In this document: positions 1 to 7,879 of the stretch, in pieces | How the letters are laid out: each line of letters opens with the position of its first letter | How positions within the stretch are numbered: the first letter of the stretch is position 1 | DNA from: an uncultured Lachnospiraceae bacterium | GTDB lineage: Bacteria > Bacillota > Clostridia > Lachnospirales > Lachnospiraceae | Length of the DNA stretch: 64,000 nt | NCBI GenBank assembly: GCA_910578845.1 | Contig: CAJTSL010000020.1 | Coordinates: forward strand, 1-64,000 | Reading direction: 5' to 3' | Notes under the pieces: model-generated | Told to the model about the DNA's origin: nothing | What the model saw: only the letters and a program-made list of their open reading frames with translations | Database searches by the model: none | Translations under genes and position numbers: made by a program

Positions 1-27
1 TTCCGGATAAACTACTATAAAAGCACT

Positions 28-55
28 TTGCATTTAACGTGTTATCTGGTATAAT
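28..55 (+). promoter_or_regulatory. Promoter of fba
   Basis: TTGCAT at 28-33 and TATAAT at 50-55 are separated by 16 bases, and a TGG just before the -10 box gives an extended -10. It lies about 40 bases upstream of the fba start, as expected for a vegetative-sigma promoter of a strongly expressed glycolytic gene. Confidence 0.75.
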
Positions 56-97
56 GAAACAAAATAACAAATATTAACAAGAAAGGAATGAATTAAA

Positions 98-1033
98 ATG
101 CCATTAGTTACAACTACAGAAATGTTTAAAAAAGCATATGAAGGCGGTTATGCTATCGGTGCTTTTAACGTTAACAACATGGAAATCGTACAGGCCATCA
201 CTGAGGCTGCAGATGAATTGAAGTCCCCTATTATTTTACAGTGTTCCGCAGGTGCAAGAAAGTATGCGAAACATGCTTATCTTGTACATCTTGTACAGGC
301 AGCGATCGAGGAGACTAATATTCCGATCGCGCTTCATCTTGACCATGGCGCAGACTTCGAAGTTTGTAAGTCATGTATTGATGGAGGCTTTACATCTGTT
401 ATGTATGATGGTTCTTCCCTTCCTTATGAAGAGAATATTAAGATTGCAAAACAGGTAGCAGATTATGCACATGATAAAGGCGTTGTCGTAGAGGCAGAGC
501 TTGGTACGCTTGCAGGCGTTGAAGATGATGTTGCTGTTGAACATGGCTCTGAGTCTTACACACAGCCTGAACAGGTAGAAGATTTCGTTTCACGTACTGG
601 CGTAGATTCTTTGGCAATCGCAATTGGTACAAGCCATGGCGCATACAAATTCAAACCTGGCCAGAAACCGCAGCTTCGTTTCGATATCCTGGATGAAGTA
701 TCGAAGAGACTTCCTGGATTCCCTATCGTATTGCACGGCGCTTCTTCTGTTCTGCCGAAATATGTTGATATTATCAATGCGAACGGTGGTAAGATGGAAG
801 ATGCAATCGGTATCCCGGAAGATATGCTCCGTCAGGCTGCTAAATCTGCCGTATGTAAGATTAATATCGATTCTGATTTACGTTTAGGCTTAACAGCAGG
901 TATCAGAGAGCATATGGCTACTCATCCGGATCATTTCGATCCTAGACAGTATCTGACCGATGGCCGCGCTTATTGTAAAGAAGTTGTTGCTCACAAGATT
1001 AAGACAGTACTTGGTTCTGAAGGCAAAGCTTGA
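98..1033 (+). CDS. fba: Class II fructose-1,6-bisphosphate aldolase
   Basis: Zinc-dependent aldolase that interconverts fructose 1,6-bisphosphate with glyceraldehyde 3-phosphate and dihydroxyacetone phosphate in cytosolic glycolysis and gluconeogenesis. The 311-residue protein has the N-terminal PLVTTTEMF start of the family, the metal and catalytic motif ALHLDHG (Asp82, His83), the YDGSSLPYEEN segment and a later zinc-binding VLHGASS motif. Length is normal for the class II family of Firmicutes. A GAAAGGA ribosome site precedes the ATG. It stands alone between its own promoter and a strong terminator, so it is probably monocistronic. Confidence 0.96.
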   Translation: MPLVTTTEMFKKAYEGGYAIGAFNVNNMEIVQAITEAADELKSPIILQCSAGARKYAKHAYLVHLVQAAIEETNIPIALHLDHGADFEVCKSCIDGGFTSVMYDGSSLPYEENIKIAKQVADYAHDKGVVVEAELGTLAGVEDDVAVEHGSESYTQPEQVEDFVSRTGVDSLAIAIGTSHGAYKFKPGQKPQLRFDILDEVSKRLPGFPIVLHGASSVLPKYVDIINANGGKMEDAIGIPEDMLRQAAKSAVCKINIDSDLRLGLTAGIREHMATHPDHFDPRQYLTDGRAYCKEVVAHKIKTVLGSEGKA

Positions 1034-1081
1034 ATAAGTGAAGCAAGGATGTAATAGGATAGTGTATTTATGAATGATAGA

Positions 1082-1110
1082 GGACTGTCTGTACAGACAG
1101 TCCTTTTCTT
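1082..1110 (+). terminator. Rho-independent terminator of fba
   Basis: Perfect 9-bp stem GGACTGTCT/AGACAGTCC with a GTAC loop (1082-1103), followed by a T-rich tract. Confidence 0.88.
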
Positions 1111-1138
1111 ATGGAAAGGGCATGGGAAATAAAGTATT

Positions 1139-1633
1139 ATGAGAAAAACATGGAATGTCAGGCTAGACGGGAGCGAGTATATCGTCGAAATCAAGAAGAA
1201 TAAGCTTACCGTAAATGGTGCAGAACTGCCATTAAAGAATTATAGGAAGAAAACAGGTTTTACACATACAGAGTATGAAATCCCGATTGGGCATAAAAAT
1301 GCGCTTCTGGTAATCGTAAGCATGGGAACGCCACAGCTTATTATTGATCAAAAAGATTATGAGACCGGAAAAGAATATGTGCCGGTCAAAATGCCGGCTT
1401 GGGGGTATCTTTTCTTGCTGCTACAGTGTTCATTGATGGTATTTAGCTTTACTGGTATGATCGTTGGCGGTGCGGTAGGCGGCGCTTTAGTGGGTGTAGG
1501 AATTGTATTGTCTATGTCTGTTGCCTGTAGCAACAATTTAAGCACAGTATCGAAGATATTGTATGATATCGTGATTTTCATTATGACTTTTTTGGTGCTA
1601 TATGGGATTGGGTTTATGCTCAGAGGCCTATAA
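1139..1633 (+). CDS. Small two-part membrane protein of unknown function
   Basis: I do not recognise this 164-residue protein. The first 85 residues are polar and beta-rich in character (repeated charged/hydrophobic alternation, with KKNKLTVNG). The remainder holds three hydrophobic stretches: roughly 88-105 (WGYLFLLLQCSLMVF), a Gly-rich 107-128 segment (GGAVGGALVGVGIVL), and 141-160 (IVIFIMTFLVLYGIGF). The arrangement, a soluble N-terminal domain followed by membrane helices, resembles small clostridial membrane proteins of unknown role. The ribosome site is weak (CATGGGAAATAAAG). Terminators lie on both sides, so it is a single-gene unit. Confidence 0.7.
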   Translation: MRKTWNVRLDGSEYIVEIKKNKLTVNGAELPLKNYRKKTGFTHTEYEIPIGHKNALLVIVSMGTPQLIIDQKDYETGKEYVPVKMPAWGYLFLLLQCSLMVFSFTGMIVGGAVGGALVGVGIVLSMSVACSNNLSTVSKILYDIVIFIMTFLVLYGIGFMLRGL

Positions 1634-1653
1634 GAATCCCCTAAAAAGGGAGG

Positions 1654-1690
1654 ATGCCAAGTAAACATTAGTTTACTTGGCATTTATTAT
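1654..1690 (+). terminator. Rho-independent terminator
   Basis: Perfect 13-bp stem: ATGCCAAGTAAAC at 1654-1666 pairs with GTTTACTTGGCAT at 1671-1683 over a 4-base loop. A short T-rich stretch follows. It ends the 1139-1633 transcript. Confidence 0.8.
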
Positions 1691-1934
1691 GAAAAAGTAT
1701 TAAATAATCTGTCTGTCTTGTGTTATCTCTGTTGTTATCTTATAAACTAAGTATATGCAAAAGAAATGTCTAAAGAATGTTGTGTAAGTGAAGTTTCTTT
1801 AAATTAAGTATGAACAATTTATGAACGGAGCTTTTGCTTCCTTGCCGGATATGCCTATCATAAATTGTCCATGATCTGAAGTCCCTATTCGTATTGTATG
1901 TAATTCGTATTGTATATATACTTTTTAGCATAAA
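1691..1934. repeat. Gene-free stretch with an extended inverted repeat
   Basis: No credible coding region. ACAATTTATGA at 1814-1824 is perfectly inverted at 1858-1868, and the match continues outward with one mismatch. A smaller GGAGC-TTTT-GCTTCC hairpin sits inside the loop. It may be a structured RNA or a remnant of a small mobile repeat. No promoter or T-tract settles which. Confidence 0.4.
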
Positions 1935-1963
1935 TAAAGAAGGCTCAAGTGAGCCTCCTTTAT
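1935..1963 (-). terminator. Terminator at the end of the PTS operon
   Basis: AGGCTCA/TGAGCCT stem around 1941-1956 with A-rich and T-rich flanks, so it could work in both directions. It is placed to end minus-strand transcription coming from the EIIBC gene. Confidence 0.7.
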
Positions 1964-2058
1964 TGCTAGGGTTTTGGTATCAATCTACATCTGTTATATC
2001 CAAGATATCTGTGTTGTCATCTTCAAGATATCGGCGATATACAGGATGCCTGTCATAC

Positions 2059-3525
2059 CTATAATAATTTCTTCATTTCGTCAGCAACAAACTGTACTTT
2101 AGTACCTACGATAACCTGTACAGATGTCTTGCCAGGTCTCATAACGCCGGCAATGCCTGCAGATTTAATCTTCTTCTCGTCTACCAGCGTATAATCCTTG
2201 ATTTCCATACGAAGTCTTGTGATACAGTTATCAAGAGATGTTACATTTGCTTTGCCGCCTAAGCCTTCCAGAATGATGGATGCTACTTGTGCATAATCAC
2301 TGTTGGAAAGAACTGCGCTCTTCTCTGCTTCTACATCATCGTCTTCACGACCTGGAGTCTTCAAATTGAATTTTACAATTGCAAAACGGAATACTACGTA
2401 GAATACAGCAAAGGCTGCCGGGCCAAGAATAAGGATCATCCATGTATTGGCTGCAGCGGGCAGTGATGCCGAGAATACAAGGTCTGTTGCTCCTGCGGAG
2501 AAGCTGAAGCCTGCCCTGAATCCTACTAATGAAACAATTACTGTAAAGATACCGTATAACAATGCGTAAATTACATACAGAACCGGTGCTAAGAACATGA
2601 AAGCGAATTCAAAAGGCTCTGTTACACCACAGACAAATGCACAGACTGCTGCGGAAGCTACCAGACCGATAGCAACTTTCTTCTTGCCTTCTTTAGCTGT
2701 ATGGATCATAGCTAATGCTGCTCCAGGAATACCGAACATCATACAAGGGAAGAAACCGGACATGTACATACCAAGGCTCCAAGATACATCCGCGCTTGTC
2801 TTGCCTGCCCAGAAATGAGTCAGGTCACCAAGGCCAATCGTATCGAACCAGAATACGTTATTCAAAGCATGATGTAAACCTGTCGGAATCAATAATCTGT
2901 TTAAGAATGCGTAGATACCTGCACCTACCGGGCCAAGGCCTACGATTCCCTGTCCGATTGAAATCAATACACCGAATACAACCGGCCATACAAACAGCAG
3001 AACTGCTGAAGTAACAATGGATACTACACCTGAAATAATAGCTACGCAACGTTTGCCGCTGAAGAAAGACATCCAGTTTGGCAATTGCGTTGATTTAAAC
3101 CTGTTATAGCACATTGCACCAATCACACCTGCAAGGATACCGATAAACGGATTGGCGATTTTATTAAATGCCAATGTCTTATTAATATCATCAGCGATTT
3201 TTGGCATTAATGTTGTAACTGTGCCTGTGGAAAGCAGATTGGTAATCATCAGCCATGATGCAAGTGCAGCTAAACCTGCCGTACCGTCATGGTCATCTGC
3301 CATACCTACGCCTACACCAATTACAAACAGGATTGCCATATTATCAATCAAGGCACCGCCCGCTTTTACCAGGAAAAATCCTACCATACCTAGGAAACCT
3401 GAAACTTCACCGCCCTGCATCGTTTCCGGACATAATGCATATCCGATACCCATCAGAATACCACAAATAGGCAGACATGCAACAGGAAGCATCAAAGACT
3501 TACCTAACTTTTGCAAAAACTTCAT
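2059..3525 (-). CDS. nagE: PTS EIIBC, N-acetylglucosamine/glucose family (NagE-like)
   Basis: Membrane permease of the glucose-family PTS that imports and phosphorylates a hexose or amino-hexose, accepting phosphate from EIIA. The EIIC domain (about residues 1-385) is highly hydrophobic and carries the GVTEPFEF motif. Segments such as MSGFFPCMMFG and GFSFSAGA resemble NagE more than PtsG. The EIIB domain (about 405-488) has the phospho-cysteine motif NCITRLR at Cys434. No EIIA is fused; the separate crr-like gene in the same operon supplies it. A GGGGG ribosome site precedes the start. Sugar specificity is inferred from resemblance only; glucose remains possible. Confidence 0.85.
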   Translation of the reverse strand: MKFLQKLGKSLMLPVACLPICGILMGIGYALCPETMQGGEVSGFLGMVGFFLVKAGGALIDNMAILFVIGVGVGMADDHDGTAGLAALASWLMITNLLSTGTVTTLMPKIADDINKTLAFNKIANPFIGILAGVIGAMCYNRFKSTQLPNWMSFFSGKRCVAIISGVVSIVTSAVLLFVWPVVFGVLISIGQGIVGLGPVGAGIYAFLNRLLIPTGLHHALNNVFWFDTIGLGDLTHFWAGKTSADVSWSLGMYMSGFFPCMMFGIPGAALAMIHTAKEGKKKVAIGLVASAAVCAFVCGVTEPFEFAFMFLAPVLYVIYALLYGIFTVIVSLVGFRAGFSFSAGATDLVFSASLPAAANTWMILILGPAAFAVFYVVFRFAIVKFNLKTPGREDDDVEAEKSAVLSNSDYAQVASIILEGLGGKANVTSLDNCITRLRMEIKDYTLVDEKKIKSAGIAGVMRPGKTSVQVIVGTKVQFVADEMKKLL

Positions 3526-3642
3526 ACATATTACCCCCTTATCGTTATTTGGTTCCGCCCCAGCCTCGGAACTAGACTTTTAATATATATATTCTATGGG
3601 ACTAAGCCCCTGAATACCGTTACTAAATCTGGTACATTGCGA

Positions 3643-3900
3643 TTATAAGTTCTCTTGGAAGAACTTCTCTAGCGCTTCCGCAGCAGTATCTTCATCCTCG
3701 CCCTCGATTTGGCACGTAACTTCCATGCCCTGTTTAATCCCAAGGCTCATGAGCATGATCAGCTTTCTCGCATCAGCACTCTTACCGCCACAAGTTAGAG
3801 TTACTTTACTCTGAAAAGCGCCAGCCTGTTTCACTAAAAGCCCTGCCGGCCTTGCATGTAACCCGATTGGATCCTGAATAACATATTGGAATTCTTTCAT
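3643..3900 (-). CDS. ptsH: HPr phosphocarrier protein
   Basis: Cytosolic phosphocarrier that passes phosphate from Enzyme I to EIIA proteins. The 85-residue protein has the canonical GLHARPAG motif with active-site His15. Aligned without gaps to Bacillus HPr, the regulatory serine position 46 is lysine (DARKLIMLMSLG). HPr kinase could therefore not phosphorylate it at the usual site. The later MSLGIKQG segment is normal. It lies 14 bases downstream of ptsI and upstream of the EIIBC gene in the same operon, with a GGAGG-type ribosome site. Confidence 0.93.
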   Translation of the reverse strand: MKEFQYVIQDPIGLHARPAGLLVKQAGAFQSKVTLTCGGKSADARKLIMLMSLGIKQGMEVTCQIEGEDEDTAAEALEKFFQENL

Positions 3901-3914
3901 TTCGCTACCTCCTG

Positions 3915-5537
3915 TTAATTTGATGAAATATCCCGTACTGCTTTGCGTACCTTCAAGATAGCGGAAGCAGATACACTGAGTTCATCTACTCCCATATCAA
4001 GGAAAGTTTCTGTCAGATCGGTATCCGCTGCCAACTCGCCGCAGATCCCTGCCCAGATTCCTGCCTTATGCGCATTGTCCACTGTCATCTCTATCAGTTT
4101 CAATACCGCTGGATGATGAGTGTCGCAGGTGCTCTCTAATTTCTGGTTCTGTCTGTCTACCGCCAATGTGTACTGTGTTAAATCGTTGGTGCCTATGCTA
4201 AAGAAATCGACTTCTTTCGCAAGATCCTCTGAAATTAACGCTGCTGCCGGAGTCTCTACCATAATACCTAGTTCCACTTCGCCCAAAGCATATCCCATAG
4301 CCTGAAGATCTGTCTTAACCTGCTCCACTATCTCCTTAATCCGCCGTACCTCCGCCACCGATACGATCATTGGGAACATGATTGCGGCCTTGCCATATGC
4401 GGAGGCCCGATAGATGGCTCTAAGCTGTGTGATAAATATCTCTGGTCGTTCCAGACATATGCGGATGGCCCGATACCCTAATGCCGGGTTCTCTTCTTCA
4501 TCCAAATTAAAATAATCTACTTTCTTATCTGCGCCGATGTCCAGCGTACGGATGATCACCTTTTTGCCTTCCATCTTCTCTAGCACAGCCTTGTAGCTGT
4601 TGTATTGTTCTTCTTCGGTAGGAAAACTATCCCTGCCCAGATATAAGAACTCACTTCGGAATAATCCGATTCCGCCTGCATCCGCCGCTAAAGCTGCTTC
4701 GGCGTCGCTTACATTGCCGATATTGGCGTAAATCTCTACCCGTCTTCCATCGCCAGTGACATTCTCTTTGCCCCGGAGCTGTTCCAAAGCTTCTAAATCA
4801 GCAACCCACTGGTTTTTCCGATGTATCATCTCATCGAGAAGTTCCTGCTCGGGATCAACGATAAATTCCCCGTTGAAGCCATCTACCACGCCCACTTTGC
4901 CGTTCCAATCTTCCACCGGTTTCATGGAAGTGTTGACCAATGCCGGAAGGTTCATGCTTCTGGCTAAGATCGCGGTGTGGGAATTAGATGAGCCTCGTAA
5001 CGTCACAAAAGCAAGAATCTTGTTCTTATCCATTTTAATCGTTTCACTGGGCGTTAAATCGTCAGCCACTAATATGACCGGATCATCCGCCGGGATCCCG
5101 TCTTCGGCAATCCCCATAAGGATTCTGATTACCCGCTGTGAAATATCTTTAATGTCAACCGCTCTGGCTTTCATATATTCGTCATCCATGGAAGCAAATA
5201 GTTCAGCGAACTGATTCTGCGCCATCTCTACCGCATATTCCGCATTTATTCCATCCTGGATGGATGAATCTATAGCTTCGAGATAATCGTCATCTTCAAG
5301 CATCATCCTGTGGATATCAAAAATCATTGCATGATCCTCGCCCACATTGACAAGCGCTTCATCATAGAGTTTGGATAATTGCTCTTTGGCTGTCTCTACA
5401 GCCTTTTTGAAGCGACTGCTTTCGGCATCCGTATCAGAAATCTGGGTTTTGGTAATCTGGTAATCTTGCTTCTGATACCAGTAAATCCTGCCTACGGCGA
5501 TACCCTTAAGCACACTTTTACCGATATATTTCTCCAT
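3915..5537 (-). CDS. ptsI: PTS Enzyme I (phosphoenolpyruvate-protein phosphotransferase)
   Basis: First enzyme of the PTS: takes phosphate from phosphoenolpyruvate onto a histidine and gives it to HPr. In the 540-residue protein the phospho-histidine is His187 in SSNSHTAILAR. The C-terminal PEP-binding barrel carries GIGLFRSEFLYLGR, FSIGTNDLTQY and the active-site cysteine region GICGELAA. I chose the ATG at 5537 because GAAAGGGG lies 7 bases upstream; a TTG six bases earlier sits too close to that site. The ribosome site begins inside the crr stop codon (TAGAAAGGGG), which suggests coupled translation. Length is slightly short of the usual 570. Confidence 0.94.
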   Translation of the reverse strand: MEKYIGKSVLKGIAVGRIYWYQKQDYQITKTQISDTDAESSRFKKAVETAKEQLSKLYDEALVNVGEDHAMIFDIHRMMLEDDDYLEAIDSSIQDGINAEYAVEMAQNQFAELFASMDDEYMKARAVDIKDISQRVIRILMGIAEDGIPADDPVILVADDLTPSETIKMDKNKILAFVTLRGSSNSHTAILARSMNLPALVNTSMKPVEDWNGKVGVVDGFNGEFIVDPEQELLDEMIHRKNQWVADLEALEQLRGKENVTGDGRRVEIYANIGNVSDAEAALAADAGGIGLFRSEFLYLGRDSFPTEEEQYNSYKAVLEKMEGKKVIIRTLDIGADKKVDYFNLDEEENPALGYRAIRICLERPEIFITQLRAIYRASAYGKAAIMFPMIVSVAEVRRIKEIVEQVKTDLQAMGYALGEVELGIMVETPAAALISEDLAKEVDFFSIGTNDLTQYTLAVDRQNQKLESTCDTHHPAVLKLIEMTVDNAHKAGIWAGICGELAADTDLTETFLDMGVDELSVSASAILKVRKAVRDISSN

Positions 5538-5551
5538 TCCCAAGCCCCTTT

Positions 5552-6037
5552 CTATTTATGTAGTATCAAAACATCGTCACCCGATGCTACATCACGGGAC
5601 TCTTCCATCTTGATCTCAGCAAAATCGTCCGAATTACAGATTACCATGGGTGTAATCACGTCATACCCTTCTGCTTTAATCTGTTCTATATCCGCTTCTA
5701 GCAGCAGATCTCCTTTTTTAACTTCCTGGCCTTCTTTCGCATGGATTGTAAAATGTTTCCCATTCAGCTTCACTGTATCAAGGCCTACATGAATTAGTAT
5801 CTCTACGCCATCTTTGCTGGTGACTGCCGCAGCGTGCCCAGTGGGAAATACCGTTGAGACAACACCGTCCGCTGGTGCGTAGATCCGATTGTCCGTGGGA
5901 ATGAGCGCTACCCCTTTGCCAAGTATCTCGTCGCTGAACGTAGGGTCGTTCACATCCTTAATGCTGACCAGCTTTCCTGCCACTGGTGCGCCGATCTTCA
6001 GATCATCCTTCCCAAATAAATTCTGAAATAACTTCAT
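5552..6037 (-). CDS. crr: PTS EIIA, glucose family (crr-like)
   Basis: Soluble phosphotransfer protein between HPr and the EIIB domain of the glucose-family permease. The 161-residue protein matches the normal length. It carries PVAGKLV, IYAPADGVVSTVFPTGHA with His68, and the phospho-accepting histidine His83 in ILIHVGLDTVKL. The end of the protein has VTPMVICN in the usual place. A GAGAGGGGGC ribosome site precedes the ATG. It lies between the antiterminator gene and ptsI, so the operon supplies every soluble component needed by the NagE-like EIIBC. Confidence 0.93.
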   Translation of the reverse strand: MKLFQNLFGKDDLKIGAPVAGKLVSIKDVNDPTFSDEILGKGVALIPTDNRIYAPADGVVSTVFPTGHAAAVTSKDGVEILIHVGLDTVKLNGKHFTIHAKEGQEVKKGDLLLEADIEQIKAEGYDVITPMVICNSDDFAEIKMEESRDVASGDDVLILHK

Positions 6038-6085
6038 AAACTGCCCCCTCTCTTTTAAGATAAATTGATATTCTGCCTGTAACTA

Positions 6086-6925
6086 TCAGCATGTATACAA
6101 ATCCCGCATACGCTTGATGCTTAGCACCAGATATACTTTTTCTTCTGCTGTCATGTTACATTGGTACTTCTGTTCTATATACTTGCTCACACGGTCAATA
6201 ATCTGGTAATCTTCCTGATAATTGTCTTTCACAAACTGATACAATGCTTCATCTTTCCGACCGCGGATAGGCTCTTCCGACACAAGCCTATTGACGAGTT
6301 GTTTTAAATCAGAGATTAAATGTCCTCTCGGATAATAGCCGGAGGGGGGGGCGATAATTTGGCTATCTATGATTTCCATCATCTCCCGCATCATCTGCAC
6401 CATAACAAAAGTAGTCCCCATCTCCGTATTCAGTTCGCCATTGATAATATGAAGCGCAATGCTTGCCGCTTCGTCTTCGGCAAGCCGGCAATTCATCCTT
6501 TCTTCTATGAGTTCCAGCGCATATCTTCCGACGGAATACTCTAATGGATAGAATAGCTTTATCTCATCATATAACACCATGCTAAAGCCCATTCCTTCCC
6601 GGTGTCTGTTTATCGCAAAGCTGATATGATCTGTCAGCGTTAGATATACATTCTGGCCGAGCTCCAGTCCCAGGCTATCTCTCGCGTAAGAGATGATGTC
6701 TGTCGAGAGCCTGATATACTCTAACGGAAGCGAGCCAAGCAGTTCTTTGAAGTGTTCCTTGTCATCCATGTTCTCCAGCCGGAAAATCTTCTCAACTGTC
6801 GCATCATCGATCTCATTACCTGGCTTTTGCCCAAAGCCGATTCCTTTGCCCATGGCAATCAGCTCTACGCCCATACTATCTCTTGCGGAAATAATGTTAT
6901 TATTGATTACTTTATCAATATACAA
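6086..6925 (-). CDS. BglG/LicT-family transcription antiterminator
   Basis: RNA-binding antiterminator whose activity is set by PTS phosphorylation. The 279-residue protein has an N-terminal CAT RNA-binding domain (about 1-56, KVINNNIIS and MGKGIGFG), PRD1 (about 65-170) and PRD2 (about 171-279). PRD1 keeps both histidines, His100 in LTDHISFA and His159 in IALHIINGE. PRD2 lacks both: aligned to LicT, His207 is Asp206 (SDLKQLVNRL) and His269 is Ser269 (LSIKRM). Start is a TTG with GAGG eight bases upstream; no ATG fits. It is the first gene of the PTS operon and follows a RAT/terminator, so it most likely controls its own operon. Closest kin are LicT, SacY and GlcT. Confidence 0.92.
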   Translation of the reverse strand: MYIDKVINNNIISARDSMGVELIAMGKGIGFGQKPGNEIDDATVEKIFRLENMDDKEHFKELLGSLPLEYIRLSTDIISYARDSLGLELGQNVYLTLTDHISFAINRHREGMGFSMVLYDEIKLFYPLEYSVGRYALELIEERMNCRLAEDEAASIALHIINGELNTEMGTTFVMVQMMREMMEIIDSQIIAPPSGYYPRGHLISDLKQLVNRLVSEEPIRGRKDEALYQFVKDNYQEDYQIIDRVSKYIEQKYQCNMTAEEKVYLVLSIKRMRDLYTC

Positions 6926-6984
6926 TTTTACATCCTCATTGCTTTTGGGTTGATTATGTATCAGCTTAGAATTTCATAAGGCAT

Positions 6985-7040
6985 AAAAAAACCAAATTTC
7001 ATAATCTGACCGCATTGGTCAAACTACAAAATTTGGTTTT
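6985..7040 (-). terminator. Leader terminator of the PTS operon (antitermination target)
   Basis: On the minus strand AAAACCAAATTT (7040-7029) pairs perfectly with AAATTTGGTTTT (6999-6988), followed by further T residues to 6985. An inner hairpin TGACC/GGTCA (7007-7021) lies in the loop. The upstream arm overlaps the 3' part of the RAT, so RAT and terminator exclude each other. Confidence 0.9.
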
Positions 7041-7065
7041 GCCCGCCTTTGTGCAGTAACAACCC
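7035..7065 (-). promoter_or_regulatory. RAT (ribonucleic antiterminator) sequence
   Basis: The minus strand reads GGGTTGTTACTGC, then ACAAAG, then GCGGGCAAAACC. From memory this is very close to the LicT targets of Bacillus bglP and licS (GGATTGTTACTGC...GGCAAAACC). The last six bases are shared with the terminator stem. Binding of the CAT domain here would allow read-through into the antiterminator-crr-ptsI-ptsH-EIIBC operon. Confidence 0.9.
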
Positions 7066-7097
7066 AAAAATTTATAAAAAATTTATTAATTGCACTT

Positions 7098-7126
7098 ATC
7101 ATAACAATATGCACAATAAAAGTCAA
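7098..7126 (-). promoter_or_regulatory. Promoter of the PTS operon
   Basis: Minus-strand TTGACT (7126-7121) and TATGAT (7103-7098) with a 17-base spacer. Transcription would start near 7091, giving a leader of about 165 nt that contains the RAT and terminator. Bases 7127-7286 upstream hold no recognisable gene. Confidence 0.8.
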
Positions 7127-7286
7127 CACATTTTTTTAGTTTTTAGGAAAGTTGCGCAGAATTTTAGAATGGTTGGCTTATTCTCCACAAAACTTACACA
7201 AAAACATTGCACCTAGTTTATCGTTTTACGTCACATTGCTACAACGTCTGCTTGTAGTGTATTGGTAAAATAAGCCTGTTAATTAT

Positions 7287-7879
7287 TTAATTGCTATATG
7301 GCCCCATAAAACGGGAACCATTTCGATGAATCATATGATCTGGTTCTGTTGCAATCCAAACCTCTGTTTCCCAGGCCAGCTCTTCCAAGCAATTGCGGTA
7401 GATGGCAGTATTTTCAAAAGCAGTAATGAAAATAGCTTTGCATAATTTTTGATAATCCGGGAATACTCATTGCTAATTTTATAGCCTCTTGTCGGATTGC
7501 TTGTATTGGAACCTGGTTTTGAATGAACGATAATCGAAGCTAAGAGTAGCCTGGCCAAATCTTTTCTTTTAATATCATCGTAGGAACCGCTGCTAATGTT
7601 TTCTTCAAAGTGCTTATTTTCATAAGCAATGATTTCGCGTGTAGTAAGTGAATATTCATTATTTGAATCTTTGATTTTCTTCCAGCCAGCCGATGTTCTT
7701 ACATCTCCAACCGCTAAAAAAGCCATAGCCATTTTTTCTTTTTGTCGTTCAGTCAAATCATCAATCGGTACGCCAAGGGATTCAATGATTTGTAATGATT
7801 GCTGAATTAATTTCTGGATCTTTTCGGATTTCCGATGGAACGTTCGATAGTCAATTGTTGGCAGCTTCTTGTAATCCAT
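7287..7879 (-). pseudogene. BsuBI/PstI-like type II restriction endonuclease, internally deleted and frameshifted
   Basis: The start at 7879 (MDYKKLPTIDYR) has a strong GGAGGGAG site. Residues 1 to about 145 match the N-terminal helical domain of BsuBI/PstI enzymes, with LTTREII, ENISSGSYDDIKRKDL and DPTRGY-like NPTRGYKI. After IIKNYA (near 7445) the frame runs into unrelated sequence and stops at 7331. In the next frame the conserved C-terminus is intact (FITAFENTAIYRN, LAWETEVWIA, EPDHMIHRNGSRFMGPY) and ends at 7287. About 200 codons remain against roughly 316 in BsuBI. The central catalytic segment is therefore gone and the enzyme should be inactive. It overlaps the methyltransferase gene by 29 bases. 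Confidence 0.82.

Noticed and set aside
3551..3572. Possible terminator between ptsH and the EIIBC gene (GTTCCG/CGGAAC)
   Set aside because: Short 6-bp stem and no T-run in the direction of transcription, so it would not stop the operon.
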